From assembly GCA_025618425.1 (NCBI GenBank), contig CM046851.1, positions 3,344,024-3,408,023 of the forward strand: 64,000 nt of DNA, read 5' to 3'. Made by a program: the position numbers and the translations under genes. A model generated the notes under the pieces. The model was given only the letters and a program-made list of their open reading frames with translations. It did not search any database and was not told where the DNA came from. The stretch's first letter is position 1. Every line of letters starts with the position of its first letter. This document shows, piece after piece, positions 1 through 13,312 of the stretch. The stretch is from Heliocidaris tuberculata. Its lineage: Eukaryota; Echinodermata; Echinoidea; Camarodonta; Echinometridae.

Positions 1-737
1 AAGAACACGGCTTTTCCCTTCCAGCCCATACAGCATCCAATTGTGAGAGGTACTTGGCCCTTTTCCACTCCCACGTTGCAGTGGAGATGCGATGCCTTCG
101 TTATCATTATCATCGCTTCAATTATCTAATGGAAGTGAAATTTCACTCCTACTTTCCTTACAGGAGAACTAGGAAAGCAAATAGAAAAAATCACCGCCAC
201 CCTTCCCACTCTCTCTCTCTCTCTCACTTTCCTATTGTTAAAAAACAGAGTACAAAAAAAATAATAAAATAGAGAGATGGTAGAAATGATGATGATACGA
301 CCAAGACACGCTTTGATGAGCTTAATGTATTACGCTTGTCTGTTTCCATGGTAGTCTCAGGATAAAGACCTTTTTAGTATATCAATTTGTGTCTTTGCTC
401 TGTGTCAAACTCGTCTGTACAGATGCTATATCATCGGGCCATACAAATTGAATTAAATTCATCTCCAGTATATCAACATTGCACGGACTTTCAAAGAATT
501 ACAAAAGAATTTTGTCTACCTGTTACTGTAGTCTTTTCTCAATATTTGCCGCAAATTATCTATTTTAATGTTTGAATTAAGGCTTTCATATGAAAAAAAA
601 ATCATGTTTAAATACAAGAAAGGAATTATCACTTGTACATGCTTTATAATTGACCAGAAGAGAAGAGAATATGAAAATGAGAAAAAGAACAAACAGAATA
701 CTTTCCCTCTGAGGTGAGAAAAAATGATATACTCTGG

Positions 738-1057
738 CTTAAAGTGTACCAATCACCTGAAAAAATGATTTGCATACAGCTAGAACATATAAAATCAACC
801 TGAAAACATTTTACCAGGTATTCTTTGGGTTAACAGTTAAGGAGTATGAAGAAAATAAAGGATAACACAAACATGCTCACACAGAACCCATTTTAGAGTT
901 CGGTTCCTTGCAGGCCCTATTCTGTGCAAGTGCATATGGGCGCGTCAACTGGTCTACTCACTAGTCCCTTTTACGCTTATTGAGACTGTATTTGAACTGG
1001 CAATATCTCTTTATAAAAGTAACATTCCAAGCCCCAACTGTGATTGGTACCCTTTAA
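738..1057. mobile_element. MITE, TTAAAGTGTACCAATCAC family, copy 1
   Basis: About 320 bp bounded by TTAAAGTGTACCAATCAC and its near complement GTGATTGGTACCCTTTAA. The interior (CAGCTAGAAC..TATAAAATCAACC, then GGTTAACGGTTAAGG-like) matches the copies at 23071 and 53801. No coding capacity. The superfamily is not assigned. Confidence 0.8.
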
Positions 1058-3511
1058 TAACAAAAGGATGCTGCCATGGAATAGGATTATCCTTGAGAAC
1101 CAGAAGGGCATAACTATTTTTTAATAATTCATGTCAGAATCACGAAAGTGCATTAGTAAATTGTCAAGAATGAATGGATGTAGGGCTAATATAAACATTA
1201 CAAAGGTATTAATCTCATATTTTGCCACTTCAGTATAATATGTTAATAATCATACAGACTTATTTTGAAAATAAAGGAGCAGCTGAAGATACAAGTTTGT
1301 ATGAATATTTCCACTTCTTCCTAAGTCAAGTCAACGCTCCCCTTCTGCCCCTCAGCAGACCCTTCTGCTCCTCAGCAGACAATATGTGCCTAATTACAGA
1401 GGGGAAAGACCGGTCTATTACCAAACAGTTGCACAATCGACCCGCAGAACATCATCAATTATGCAAATAGGTTAATCTTACCCAGGCCTGTGCATTATTG
1501 ATGGGAGCCATTGAAAAAGCATGGAGGCAACCTCATTTGCTAGCTGACATGCAGAATTTTCACCATTTAACCTGATGGATGATCTCAACAGGGATATGCA
1601 CTGGGAGGTAGCGCCCAGCCCGCTACTTGCTGCCTAGGCATTTATCCACTTTATTGAATTCCTCCTTGACATACGTATGTTATTGGAGACAATGGCACTG
1701 ATACACAGATAATTGATGTTCTGAGAGTAGGCATTCTAGTTTCAGTCAACTCTATGTAGGGTTCATAGTGTGTTGATATGAACATCACCCAAAAATCCTG
1801 TTAAGGTTGATGCCACAAAGTAAACTTCTTTTTTTTTAAAATAAATTTTTGTGAAAAATGGCTACTCTTTTCTTTTATTTTGGATGTCAGTTTGATAGAT
1901 TGCAACCTATAAAACATAATATGAAGATGTGTTGAAGAGGTAATATGTCAAAGAAACTCCAAAATATTGACAAGGGTCAGAGAAGTGGAGGAAAGGTGTA
2001 AAGTTTTTACTGATCTTCAGTGAAAAATATACATACCTGTAGGAGTAGAGAGCTCCTTAAAAAAATGCTTTGTAGAAATACCAGTCTTTCTGTCCCAAAA
2101 GATCCCTTGCAAACAATTTCATTTTTACACTGTGAACCTTTGTGATTTAGAACACTGAGCTGAAATCATCATGTTCTTAAACATGTATGTCCTAAGCCAA
2201 GCTCATTAAGTTTGCTAGCAGCAAGACAAGTTTTGTACCCCAAATAAAATACCTTCTGTGCCTCAGCAGTGGTGCTTTGACCAGTGTGATATGTCTGCAT
2301 TGAAATCTTATCAGAACTTTCAGCATTATGAACACTTAGCATGATCGCAAAGAGTTTTAAAAAATCTCTGAGTAATTTCAGTAGCGTTTGCATCACCTCT
2401 ACAGTGACATACAATGTATTACATAATTGGAACATGATTTCTACATGTAAAGGCAATAAATAGTTCTTTTTGAAATTGCCCACAAGCTGATGTCTGGAAA
2501 ATCCTTGTGATTGTGTTACTTTAGGAGTATGACCGTTTTAAGCTTCAATCAATGCTATAAAACAGAAAATTTCCTTCTAAAATTTTGGGAAAGAGTCATG
2601 CTGGGAAATGACTGAATTTTCAAAAGTGAATTTTGAACTTTGTTTTCTTGCTGTCTAAATTGCTGCCATTGGCAGTTAATGAAAGTTCATGGTTGTGAAA
2701 ATTTCTGGTTTTATATTTTACTACGTCCCTTATGTGAACACGACTGTCAATGCCCAATCATGTTTTGCGCCTGCAAACTACGTTCCTTCTGTGTTGACTC
2801 TGTGTTTGGCCGTTTGTGAGCTGAAATTACCATTGGTTTGGCTTGGCCGCACAATGCCGGCGTCTTTTATTGGAAAAATGTCAGTTTGTATTGCTCACTT
2901 ATGATTTGGGAAGATCACGTATTGAGACACAACGTCAGATTGTGAATTAGCCACGAGACTAGGCGAGATAGATTGATAGATATGAGAATCTATATGAAGT
3001 CCTATAATGGACATAAATTTAGACTGTATTGTTGACTTGGATATAAAGTGTCATGTAATTAGTTGTATTATGGGATTCATGTGTGCTGTTTTGTTTTAAG
3101 AATTTGGATATATTTGCTGACTTTTTAATGCTTAAAGCACAAATTGTACATCAACAACTAACCCATACTATTCTTCTGAAAAGAAATAAGAGATGAAGAA
3201 ACTAGGATTCAGGTAAATCTAGTACTCTAAAACCGAGAACTTTCGCGACTTAAAACTTTCGCAAATTGTTAATGACGGCCAATTTCGCAGTAATAAACTT
3301 TCGCGAATTGCAGTCATTTTGTGTTGTTTCAGTTGTGATTTGATTTGAACATAGACCGCTCGTGAAATTCATGAAAGTTTCATGCACGCGAAAATTTCCA
3401 GTTTTACAGTATTCCTGTTGACATGATGTTGACATGATTTTGACTATTTTTATATTTTATTCTTGCAATTAAGGCATCAAAATGGTACCAGAAAACAGAG
3501 AAATGAAGACA

Positions 3512-3517
3512 GATAGA

Positions 3518-3566
<49 letters not shown>

Positions 3567-3630
3567 GGAGAGGGAGATTAGAGAGGAGAGAAAAAGAAGA
3601 GTTAGAAATAGAGAGAGAGGGGAGGAGAGA

Positions 3631-3671
<41 letters not shown>

Positions 3672-3672
3672 G
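3512..3672. repeat. GA-rich simple repeat
   Basis: Imperfect (GA)n with GATA and GGAGA interruptions, purine on the + strand. Confidence 0.9.
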
Positions 3673-3901
3673 TGTTAGTTGAAGTAGCTGTCAAGCCCCA
3701 CCTGCTATAATATATTGATTGCCATAGGTGCCAACAAAATCCCTTACAATATGATGGAAAAGAGAAATATGTTATAGAGCCTGATTTATATGTATGTTCT
3801 ATTCCATGTAACAGTTGATAATTGTTATTATATACCTCATACATAGATTATTACTCACTGATTGGTCAAAACTATATCACATGACACGGCGCATCTCGAT
3901 C

Positions 3902-3951
3902 TATCAGTGCGTCAGAGGGTTTTGGCGTTACACCAAAACCCTGTGATAGAA
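3902..3951. repeat. Perfect hairpin AGGGTTTTGG / CCAAAACCCT
   Basis: A 10-bp perfect stem with a 7-base loop (CGTTACA) sits inside an outer CTATCA/TGATAG pair. It may be the core of a small foldback element, but no second copy is seen. Confidence 0.5.
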
Positions 3952-4720
3952 CGCGTAACCCCTCTGCGACTTTTGCACACATGTACGTACACAAAATTTG
4001 GTTAAGGTTTTAAGAGTGCTTTCGCGAGTTGCTAGGCTACGACTACATTAATCAATATTTTACAGACCTTCTTATGAAGTAACCAGTTTTAGACATTTTA
4101 AGGGTATACAATACCAGTTACACCTACATTTTCAAGCTAAAAAATAAAAATTAGAAATAAATGTCAAAATTCTGATTACTGACTGAAGAAAGCCTGAATG
4201 ACACAAGACCTTTTTTATTCAAAAGCCTGTTATTGGACATGCAGATCTTTTCGATTCACATAATACCCGTCCATTGCTATTCCTGTATTAGAATTTTTTT
4301 TAGGTACACAAGACCTTTTCTATGTAAATGCATTTTATAAAACACTTTTGAAGGGTGCTCAGATTCTTTGAAAGCCTGTTTTTGAAAATCTGTTTGTGAG
4401 GTACATTAAATGTTTTATGTGAAAGCTTTTATTTCAGTAGTCTTTTAGAGCCTGATTTATGCAAGTAATTTTTAAAGTAAAAGCCGGTTTAAAATATTTC
4501 TAGGTACACAAATTGTTTTTGTTTCATAGCTTTTTAAAAATAACTTTTTTTGAGTTTCACTAAACTGCTGAAACCAGGTGGTCCCTCCAGTGGGAGTGAG
4601 AGAAGTCAGTAGTCAATGAGTTAAAAGCTAATACATATATATCCATTTGAACTGGGTATTATGGCATACAAACTTTCACTGTATAAACTATACAGATTGG
4701 TTTACTTGTCCAAAATATTA

Positions 4721-4894
4721 CAGTGGAACCTCATTGTAAAGAAAACTGTTATAACAAACTCTTGTTATAACAAGGTAATTTTGCCGGTCCCACTTCTTTG
4801 TATTCTATTGTTTTTTTAGCCCTGATATAACAAGGTTTCGATATGAAGAGGCAATTTCCTTGGTCCCAAGGAGTTTGTTATAACGAGGTACCAA
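4721..4894. mobile_element. Decayed pogo/Tigger-like MITE
   Basis: It starts CAGTGGAACCTCATTGTAAA after TA and ends near TTATAACGAGGTACC, with internal TATAACAAGG repeats on both arms. The CAGTNNNACCTC end resembles pogo-type terminal repeats and the better-preserved copy at 51815. The right end has decayed. Confidence 0.55.
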
Positions 4895-5086
4895 AGATAT
4901 ATTTGAATAATGAATGATTATACAGTACACAAACTTCTGTTCTGTATTCTATGACTGGGATGAAATCATGAAGTGATGATGTATCTGTGAATGATTGTGT
5001 TATATTTCTATGTAAATAGTATTTCAAGAACCCAAGTGATTGAGCGAATGAGTTAAGGCTGCGGAAGTGCATTCAATTACAGTTCA

Positions 5087-5234
5087 GGGCCCTGTTTCAT
5101 AAAACTTGTTATCAGTAACAAGTTACAATGAAATTAATAAACTACTAAAATACTCGCATCTGATTGGCTGAGAGTAAATTTGTCATAGTTCTGTGGAAGT
5201 TGTTATTGATGATAAGTTTTATGAAACAGGGCCC
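5087..5234. mobile_element. Foldback MITE, GGGCCCTGTTTCAT family
   Basis: 148 bp with ends GGGCCCTGTTTCATAAAACT and AGTTTTATGAAACAGGGCCC. It carries the internal block GCATCTGATTGGCTGAGAG, shared with the copy at 11423 and, inverted, with 34535. Confidence 0.85.
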
Positions 5235-5780
5235 AGATTATTTCCAGAGGGAGGAAGAATTGTATCTGAAAATCTGGAACTCTGAAGAGTCCTCCCTTCA
5301 AAATAAAAAATAAAAAAAATAAAAAAAATAAAAAATAAAAATAAACAATCACAACAATAATGCCTTGTAATGTAAAAATTAAACTTGGCATAAATGCAGT
5401 CATTAAAATAATTATTCTCATTTTTTACCCTCTAAGAAACATTCAGAAATGTAAAACATTTAGATATATATTAGTTAATGACACGTATAACTGTGATACT
5501 TATCACCGTTTAATCAATATAATTAAAATGCGGTAAGTACATGCCCCTATAATACTAGCATTTTTCTCTGTAATGTGAAGTAGCATTCATGCATATATAT
5601 GCTCAGGTACCCCCCATAATGGGCTAATGGGGGAATTGCGCATGGCAAACTAGATATGCATTTTTGATGACATGCGGCGTGGTATAAATTATGCACGGTG
5701 GCAATAATCCTCGATACCGTACCTTTGTGCTACAAGGAATATCAATAGTAACCCCCTGTGGATGAGTGTCCCTACCCCCT

Positions 5781-6640
5781 ATTCCGCCTTGCTTGACCTT
5801 ATCACTTCTTCTTCTCTATTTCTCTTTCTCTATTTCTCTTTCTTTATCTTTTTCCTTCTCATTCACTCATTTGCCCCTTCTCTCTATTTTCTTATTCTTT
5901 CTTTCTCTTAGTAACTATCTATATCTTGATCTTTTTCCTTCTCATTCACTCACTTGCTCCTCTATATTTTGCTTATTCTTTCTTTCGCTATAACTATATC
6001 TTGATCTGTTTCCTTCTCATTCACTCATTTGCCCCTTCTCTCTATTTTCTTATTCTTTCTTTCTCTTAGTAACTATATCTTGATCTTTTTCCTTCTCATT
6101 CACTCACTTGCTCCTCTATATTTTGCTTATTCTTTCTTTCTCTGTGTAACTATATATTTTTATTTTTCCTTCTTATTCACTTGCTCCTCTTCTACCCGGT
6201 TTCTATTTTTTTCCTTCACTCTAAGTGTATCTTTCTCGCACTTGTGTCTCTCCTTGAATCTCTATCTTTTGTCTACATAAATGTACATCTACCTCTTTCT
6301 CCATGTGATTCTATCTCTATCTTTGTCTCCTGTTCTCATTTCTATCTTTACTTTTCTCATCTTTATGCTTCTATTTATCTGTCTGCCTCTCTCGCTGCCT
6401 CCCTGGCACCCTCTTTCTCTGTCTCTCTGTCTCTCTTTCATTTAAATCTCTATTCTGTCTCTGCATACGTCGCTGTGTTTGTCTCTCTCTTTCTGTCCCT
6501 TTCTCCATCTCTCTCTCTCTCTCTCTCTCTTTTTTCTCTCTCTCTCTCTCCCTCCCTTTCTCCATCTCTCTCTACCTGTTTTTTTCTCCTTTTTATAATT
6601 TCTTTCTGTTTCTCTTTCTCCTTTTGTTTTTCCTCTCCTG
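5781..6640. repeat. Long polypyrimidine tract with internal tandem repeat
   Basis: About 860 bp of C/T-rich + strand. From about 5860 to 6150 a unit of roughly 165 bp (TTCTCTCTATTTTCTTATTC, then CTTGATCTTTTTCCTTCTCA) repeats about twice. Later parts are (TC)n. The open frames here (Leu/Ser/Phe on one strand, Arg/Glu on the other) are composition artefacts. Confidence 0.9.
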
Positions 6641-7092
6641 ATTTCTCCAGTGACAATCTTTCTGAAGTCTGTTTTTCTCTCTGCCTTCTTTTGATGACCT
6701 TCTTTTCCATCAACCTACCATTCACTTGGGAGTTGGAATGATCAGTCATCTTCATTTATTTCATTTGTTCCTCCCATTTGGCCATTATAATCATCTTAGT
6801 ATTCTTCTTTTACATGTATCTCTCATTCTTGATATTCCTCAACATATTCATTTCTTCTGCCATTCTTTTCTTTATATCCTCTTTCCATTTTATCCATTTT
6901 TGAAGTTTTTCAAATCTCCATTTTGTGATACTTTCTATGCTATATCTGTTTGAAGCTTGCCAATAATGTTTGGGGGTCACGGTATATGAATCAAGATTCT
7001 TGGTTAGAAACAAAATAGATCAATACCAGAAGTAATGCACAAAAATGAAAATCAAAATATAACCAGACTATATAGTGTTTAAAAACAAAGAA

Positions 7093-7199
7093 AATTGATT
7101 GAGGTCTTTGGTTTAGACTTGATGACATTAAGATGAAAACTATTATTTTGATTGAGGTCTTTGTGTTAGACTAGATGACATTAAGATGTAAAGCATTCC
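7093..7199. repeat. Two-copy tandem repeat, about 55 bp
   Basis: TTGATTGAGGTCTTTG then TTAGACT..GATGACATTAAGATG occurs twice in tandem. Confidence 0.8.
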
Positions 7200-8380
7200 T
7201 TATCAAATAGCTTCATCCATAATGCACACTTTGTGATGCAGATCTGTAAATTGGCAACATTCAGATTCACATCGCAGCTCTATCAAAAGTGTATTTGACT
7301 GGACAATCCCTAGTCATCTGAATATCTTATGTCGTCCTACTTTTGAATCCGCCCCAGGTTAAAACTACTTCTTCCACTTCATTTCTCTTTCTGTTTTGCT
7401 GCTGTTTGGACTGTTGAGTAGGAAACGATAAAGGGCACTGACAATGTATGCAGGGCTGGACATTAACCAGTGACTAGTATTTGGGGGGGGGGGGGGTACA
7501 AGCATTAAATGCTAGTTCCATGCAACCACATGCATGCTTCAAAGAGGATATTTAAGTTAGTGTAGTGCCTTGATTTATGTCAATTATTGTAAAAATATGC
7601 AAAACTATTTTCTTTTGAAACTTTCAAAAGTAGATTATTTCATCTTTGAAGTATAAAGTATATGCATAGACATTTTAGACAATGCAATGGGAAGAATTTT
7701 TAAGGGTTTTCTCTCTATAAAAAGGAGTTTTAATCTATACCTTGACCGCTCCTCAGTCTAAACAGCCCAGTTTCACATGTTCCTTTTTGTCTAATCCTGC
7801 TACAATTGAAATGAGGGAATTGATGATCAAGATTGTTGCGAACACATGAGATAACATTTACCTCCGTTTGAATGATTAAAATTCCCAGGAAATACATATT
7901 GAGCCAGTCATTTAGCGTTATCCTCTCCCCATGATTCTGATTACGAGACACATGCTTTTTCAATATCACATATCAATCAATCTTTTATGCGATTCTCATT
8001 TTTCGATTAACTTCCAACTCTGTCTTTGTCTCCTGTTATGAGTCATAATTTCTCCGGATTATTTATGCATCATTTTCAAAAGGGAGACCTCTGCAAGTTT
8101 CTTTTAATCAACCGATTGCCAAGTCAATGCACTTAGGAAATTGTTTTCTACCAGAAGGTGTTTCCTCATTAGCCCAAACAAGCTCATGCTTGAGAAATTA
8201 GACAGATCAGTGCTTCATGACAAAATTGGTCCATAGTTAAAGTTCTTTGTTTTCATTAGCCTGAGATGAGTAATGCCAGTGTGAGATTATTTTTAATCCA
8301 GTGCCAAGCATGCACCGAACGGGTGACGTGATGCTCAAAAATGTGTGTGTACAAAGAAAGCAGCAGTGCACATATGCTAT

Positions 8381-8598
8381 AGACCTCTTCACAAATATAT
8401 TCAGATTTTATGCATACTTTTAAAACAAAGGTTGTTCTTGACAACCTTGTCAGAGGCTTGTCTGACATAGCAACAGTAATGTATGCAAACTGGATTCCAA
8501 GTATTGTAGTTCATTGATAACAGGTTAATGGAATACCTCGTTACTAGGTCCCCAGGAAAGAAACATCCATAAATTTGAATAACTTTGTGAACAGGTCT
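8381..8598. mobile_element. MITE, AGACC...GGTCT ends, AT duplication, copy 1
   Basis: 218 bp, homologous along its length to 9549-9777 (shared AACAAAGGTTGTTCTTGACA and GTATGCAAACTGGATTCCAA). Ends are AGACCTCTTC and GAACAGGTCT. AT lies directly outside both ends. No coding capacity. Confidence 0.8.
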
Positions 8599-9140
8599 AT
8601 TGTATACAGGGATCAAGAAGTTGTAGTGTACCTTCACATTTAAATGGTTCATTATTTGGCCTAATAGTGGGGTATTTCATGAACTAAACCGAGCCGACTT
8701 GTAATGACTCCACATACCGAGCTCTGAAATAGTCCACGAATTGTGTTTTCTCTGGGAATGAATAGGCTTCAAACTAATATTCTTAATCAGAAGTACCAAG
8801 CTATTTCGATATTTTGGGCTAATGAAAACGCACCTACAGAGAATGACCATCATCACCTACATGTCTGTATGATGAGGACATTGCTGAATTTTTTTGTCGA
8901 TTGGAAACCTGTATACCTCTCAGTCTCTTTATCAAATTAAGATTCTGGTGAAATGTAAAATACCCATTTGTTCTATGGCATGAACCTGTATCATTTGAAA
9001 TGCTATTTCTCTTCCAGAACTTGAGTAACTCTAATGTCGCCAGACTGTCAAAGAATTACCCCCAAAATAAACAAAATACTTTTAATGCTCTATCATAAGG
9101 GCTGGTCAGACTTGACCGATAACGATAACAAGATTTTTTA

Positions 9141-9793
9141 TTAACCCTTTCAGGACAGGAATTATTTAAAGGCTAAATTGATCACATTTTGTTCTTCAAA
9201 TTGGCAACAATAATATTTTTATTTTAGTGCTACATTGTACATGGTTCTAATAAGCTGAAATGTCTTTGAAAACAATATACATGGTTAATAATTTTGTCCA
9301 AAGTTGAAAAAAATTGCATATTTTGATAAAAAGCATTAATTTTGAACCTCTCAATGTGTTGCCAGTTTAAGGATTTTAAAGCTTATTCTCGTTCTTAAAA
9401 TTCCTGGCATCAAACTCAATATGATCATGCAACAAAAATGGACATAGTTTGTGCACAAATTTTTGCTCTTTCTCCTCATGCATCTGGTATATTTTTGTAG
9501 AGCTCTGAATCAAATGTTATTGAGCCAAAACCACAAAATGTGGTCAATAGACCACTTCGGTAATGTATGCAAATTTTATACATACCTTTCAAACAAAGGT
9601 TGTTCTTGACAACCTGAAAGCTTGCTGGAGGCTTGCCGGACATAGCAACAATAATGTATGCAAACTGGATTCCAAGCATTGATACTCATTTATAGAGAGC
9701 AGGTTAATGGAGTAGCTCATCACTAGGTGCTCAGAGAAGAAATGTGCATAAATTTGTATACATTACAGAACCGGTCTATTGTCTTGAAAGGGT
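9141..9793. mobile_element. piggyBac-like MITE, copy 1 (interrupted)
   Basis: It starts TTAACCCTTTCAGGACAGG and ends TTGAAAGGG, and is homologous (inverted) to 20949-21363. TTAA plus CCCTTT ends is typical of piggyBac-type elements. It is interrupted by the AGACC MITE at 9549-9777. The right-end TTAA is lost. No transposase. Confidence 0.8.
9549..9777. mobile_element. Same AGACC MITE, copy 2, nested in piggyBac-like element
   Basis: 229 bp from AGACCACTTC to GAACCGGTCT. It interrupts the piggyBac-like MITE at a site read as GGTCAATTGTC in the uninterrupted copy (complement of 20949-21362). Flanking AT at 9547-9548 and 9778-9779 is the duplication, so this family duplicates 2 bp. Confidence 0.85.
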
Positions 9794-10190
9794 GTAGCTT
9801 TAATTGAAAATCTCTTTATCATTGAGTCTGACCAGCCCTTTACTGTGAAATATTAATGATGATTCTGTCGTTTTTATCATTACTCATCTTGACCGAATTC
9901 GAGACAAGCTTGTAAAGAATGAGAAAATAGGCCATCATGTGGCTTGTCATGGCCTGTCATACAGAATCTTATTTTACATCAAGCAGACTGCTACTTACGC
10001 ATTTATGCACTGAATAGGAGGCTGTAAATGTCGCTTCAAGTGCAAGTATTTTCCCCCTCTAAATAGGTATGCCAGATTTGACAGTGCCTCAGGCATCGTA
10101 CAAGCCAAGGCCCCTTCCCTCTAACAATCTAGGACACCTTTCCTGTGTAAATCCGATCAATTTTTGTTTTCTTGTGAATAATTACCTGTA

Positions 10191-10216
10191 TCCCCCCCCC
10201 CCCCCCCCCCCCCCCG
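10191..10216. repeat. Poly-C run
   Basis: Uninterrupted C run of about 25 bases on the + strand. A shorter C run and A-rich patches follow at 10420-10475. Confidence 0.9.
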
Positions 10217-10575
10217 TTCCCCGAACTCTAAAAGGGAATTTTTCTAGTGATTATATCTTTTGAAAACTCAAAGCCTCCTTACATAGTCTTAGTCCTAAAA
10301 CATGTATTAACCATTCTATACTTTCCTTTCTGATAACTTCTTGTAAATTGTTATTCCTGTATATGTGTGCAGGATGTAGGTGCAGTGAAATTATACACAC
10401 AAAACACAATTACTAAATAAAAAATAAAAAAAAATACAAGACAAACCCCCCCCCCCAAAATAAAAAAAAACCCAAGACAACACAAATTTGATCCAAATAT
10501 TCAACCAGCACCATATAGCAAAATAAAGATGAAAATTGGCTGTAATACCCTCCGAAAAGTGAAATTTGTTGATAA

Positions 10576-10812
10576 TTAAAGATTAAGTTGAGTTCTGGTC
10601 ATGCAATTACATTGTGAAAGAAATTATATCAAAGCAACTGGGAAAGGTTGATCATGTCTAAATAAGAATTGGTGTATACTGTGAGGCTTTGGAATCATCA
10701 AAATGATAAGAAATTGACCCAATCTTGTTGAAAAGCACATGCACTGTACACAGAAATGGGTATATTGGCACTGCACACACATATGGCGTGGATGTTCGGC
10801 CCCAACACTTAA
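10576..10812 (-). mobile_element. MITE, TTAAAGATTAAGTTGAG family, truncated, inverted
   Basis: It starts TTAAAGATTAAGTTGAGTTC and contains, inverted, the blocks CAAAATGATAAGAAATTGAC and GGTTGATCATGTCTA shared with 30472 and 46074. The distal third is missing. It ends near the GGATGTTCGGCC block. Confidence 0.8.
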
Positions 10813-11422
10813 AGGCATTGATTAACTTTGCCCAGGATTGAAAAAAAAAATCACTGTTCCAGCTAATGCTGTAATCATAATTGCAAACCTTTAGCTCAGA
10901 CAGGAATCGCCTGAGTTTTATAAGCTGATCGGTCGTTTATATATCAAGATATTTACGATTGAACATTGATGTCGGGATAGAGTACCACCGAACCCTAAAG
11001 AACTCTTACGGTTGGCATACCTCGCTCTATCACAGAATACCGTACGGGCTGGAAACCCGCTCTGAAATCGCCAAGCGCTGGTGCTTGGTTTTTGTGACTG
11101 CAGCGCAGCGGAGAAGCCGAGCGACTTGCGCTAGCGATTGATCGCGATTTTCTCTTTTTTAGGATAGTAAACGGGTTCCATTTTCTCTCATACTTTCACA
11201 TATCCTTAATTATATATGTAGTTAGAGGACTGCACACAATTCACTGGCATTTGAACTGATTTTACAATTTTTCACAAAGTTAATCAATCACTTTAAGCTA
11301 TTTCTTGTCATATTTCGAATATGAGGGCATTTAAAGAGCAATCCTTTTCAGCAGACATTTTGTACTATGGTATTCTTCCAAACTGACAAGGAAAGAAAGA
11401 GAGAGCAGAAAAAATTTCACCA

Positions 11423-11560
11423 GGGGAGCGTTTCATGAAAGGATTTGTCGGATATTTTTTCCGACAAGTGTTATAAGCTACTGAAATCCTTGCATCTGAT
11501 TGGCTGAGAGCAAATTTGTCAGTAAAAATCACTGACAAGTCCTTTCATGAAACGCCCCCC
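11423..11560. mobile_element. Foldback MITE, GTTTCATGAAAGG family
   Basis: 138 bp with ends GGGGAGCGTTTCATGAAAGG and CCTTTCATGAAACGCCCCCC. The internal GAAATCCTTGCATCTGATTG GCTGAGAG block is shared with 5087 and 34535. Confidence 0.85.
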
Positions 11561-13240
11561 AGAACTTAACCTTCTTTTTAAGGCCATTTTCAGCAATGTA
11601 ACATTATCCTGACAGGTGTTATAGAAAACAGTATAAGACTGAAAAAAAAAATTTCTCATAACATATAATTTCTGTTGTGTTTTTTTTTTTAAGGTATACT
11701 TATGCACAGTTCAAGCATTTTTGTTTTCAATTTGAAATGTTAAATATCACTTTTGCACAGTTGCAGTGAGGTAAAAATGACTTGGCATTGCACTTGTACA
11801 TTAACTGTCATATATCAACGTACCGAATGATAAATCATTTTCATGCAGATTAAGTACAGAAACTATATAATCGTGCATATGAATGAATAATTGCTGAAAT
11901 TAACTGGTTGCTAGTGATGTAGAAACAAACCGTAAGTATGATTTTAGCTTGTCTCAAGTAATTTATAGAATAAAGTAAGAAATATTTGATTTCTATATTG
12001 GGAAATCCCCTACAAATGGTAATGATTATTTAAGACCAAAGTTGAATACAAAGATTGTTAACAAAAAAAAACAACAACTTTATTTACATTCAGGTGTGTG
12101 TTTACTAGCATAAGGTATTTTGCTTGTTTGTGATATTCAAAGCATGGATAGAAATTTTTGGGAAAACAGAAGAAAAGCCCCCCCCCCCCCCCAAAAGAAA
12201 ACAACATCAAAACAAAAAAAAAAACCCAAAACACAACAAATAACAAACCCATGCAAATGTTCAAATTCATTTTAGACTGTAAAATGACGAAAGAAAACGT
12301 GTAATTATTTTGTTTTTAAAAATAGAATTCACTCATAACCACAGCCATATTTTTGTCTGTGCACATTTATGAAATGCATTTAAAAACAGGAATGAAAGAG
12401 TCCAAAGTTCTTTTCTTTTGTCATGCTAAATGATCATCCTTGAGTATGAAACCCAGCACCATATTTCCCTAACTCTAGAATTTATGGATAATTGTGGAAA
12501 ATATTAAGATTGAAAAATTAGTCCCTTCCTGTATTCTTGGAAAGATTTCTGTTCTGATAATCCTTTCCTGTTAGTCACTAGCTTTAATCATATTTGATAA
12601 ATTGTCATAACATTTTAGAGTACTGAGAGGGGCACTGGCATGAGGCATTAAACTCCAGCATGTCAGCTCCTAGGTCCTCTGACCTATTAGTAGGTTATTG
12701 AACCTAGCCGACCGATCAATAACCAAGCTATGGTAGTCATAAATGAACATCTGGAAAAGACTCCGGTGTTAAGCACATGCTGACAATGTACTTTACTGAC
12801 ATTCTCACTTATTGAATATTGCTCATGTATAACTAAGCCTCGTCACCCTGAAAAATGAATTACACTTAACCATTGCTTTGTGATGCCGGTGAGATGATAA
12901 TCAGTTATCAACATGACAACTTAAAGACCCATAGTTGCCCTAAAAACGAATAAGATATAGTATGCTTTTTTATTATCTTACAGTGTCATAAAGCTATTGT
13001 CTATGTAGAGCTCTATCTTTTATATATGCAGTACATATGTCAGGATTTTGTCCATATGCTGAACAAAATGAACTTAGGGTATGTTTATGCTCCCATTTTT
13101 CAGGCAAGAATGAGCCTTTTGTTACGCTTTCACAGTCATTCTCGTATAATCGCCGATGTAAAACTCACATAAAGGTGCGTTTTGAATCCGTTTCTCCAAA
13201 AACACGGTTTTAGGGGAAGTATAAATGCACAATCATTTGT

Positions 13241-13312
13241 AAACGCGTTTATATGACGTGATGTAAACACGTTTATATGACGTGATGTAAACACGTTTAT
13301 ATGACGTGATAT
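13241..13312. repeat. 24-bp tandem repeat x3 with TGACGTGA
   Basis: Three head-to-tail copies of AAACRCGTTTATATGACGTG ATGT. Each contains ACGT-core TGACGTGA, close to the CRE/ATF consensus, and a CGCGTTT/CACGTTT segment. The array sits in a region (13075-13460) whose outer parts TTAGGGTATGTTTATGCT and AGAATAAATGCACCCTTT are loosely inverted, possibly an old MITE. Confidence 0.85.

Noticed and set aside
5766..6741. Open frames of 75-186 codons in the pyrimidine-rich tract
   Set aside because: Pure composition effect: Leu/Ser/Phe on one strand and Arg/Glu on the other, with no domain or splice context.
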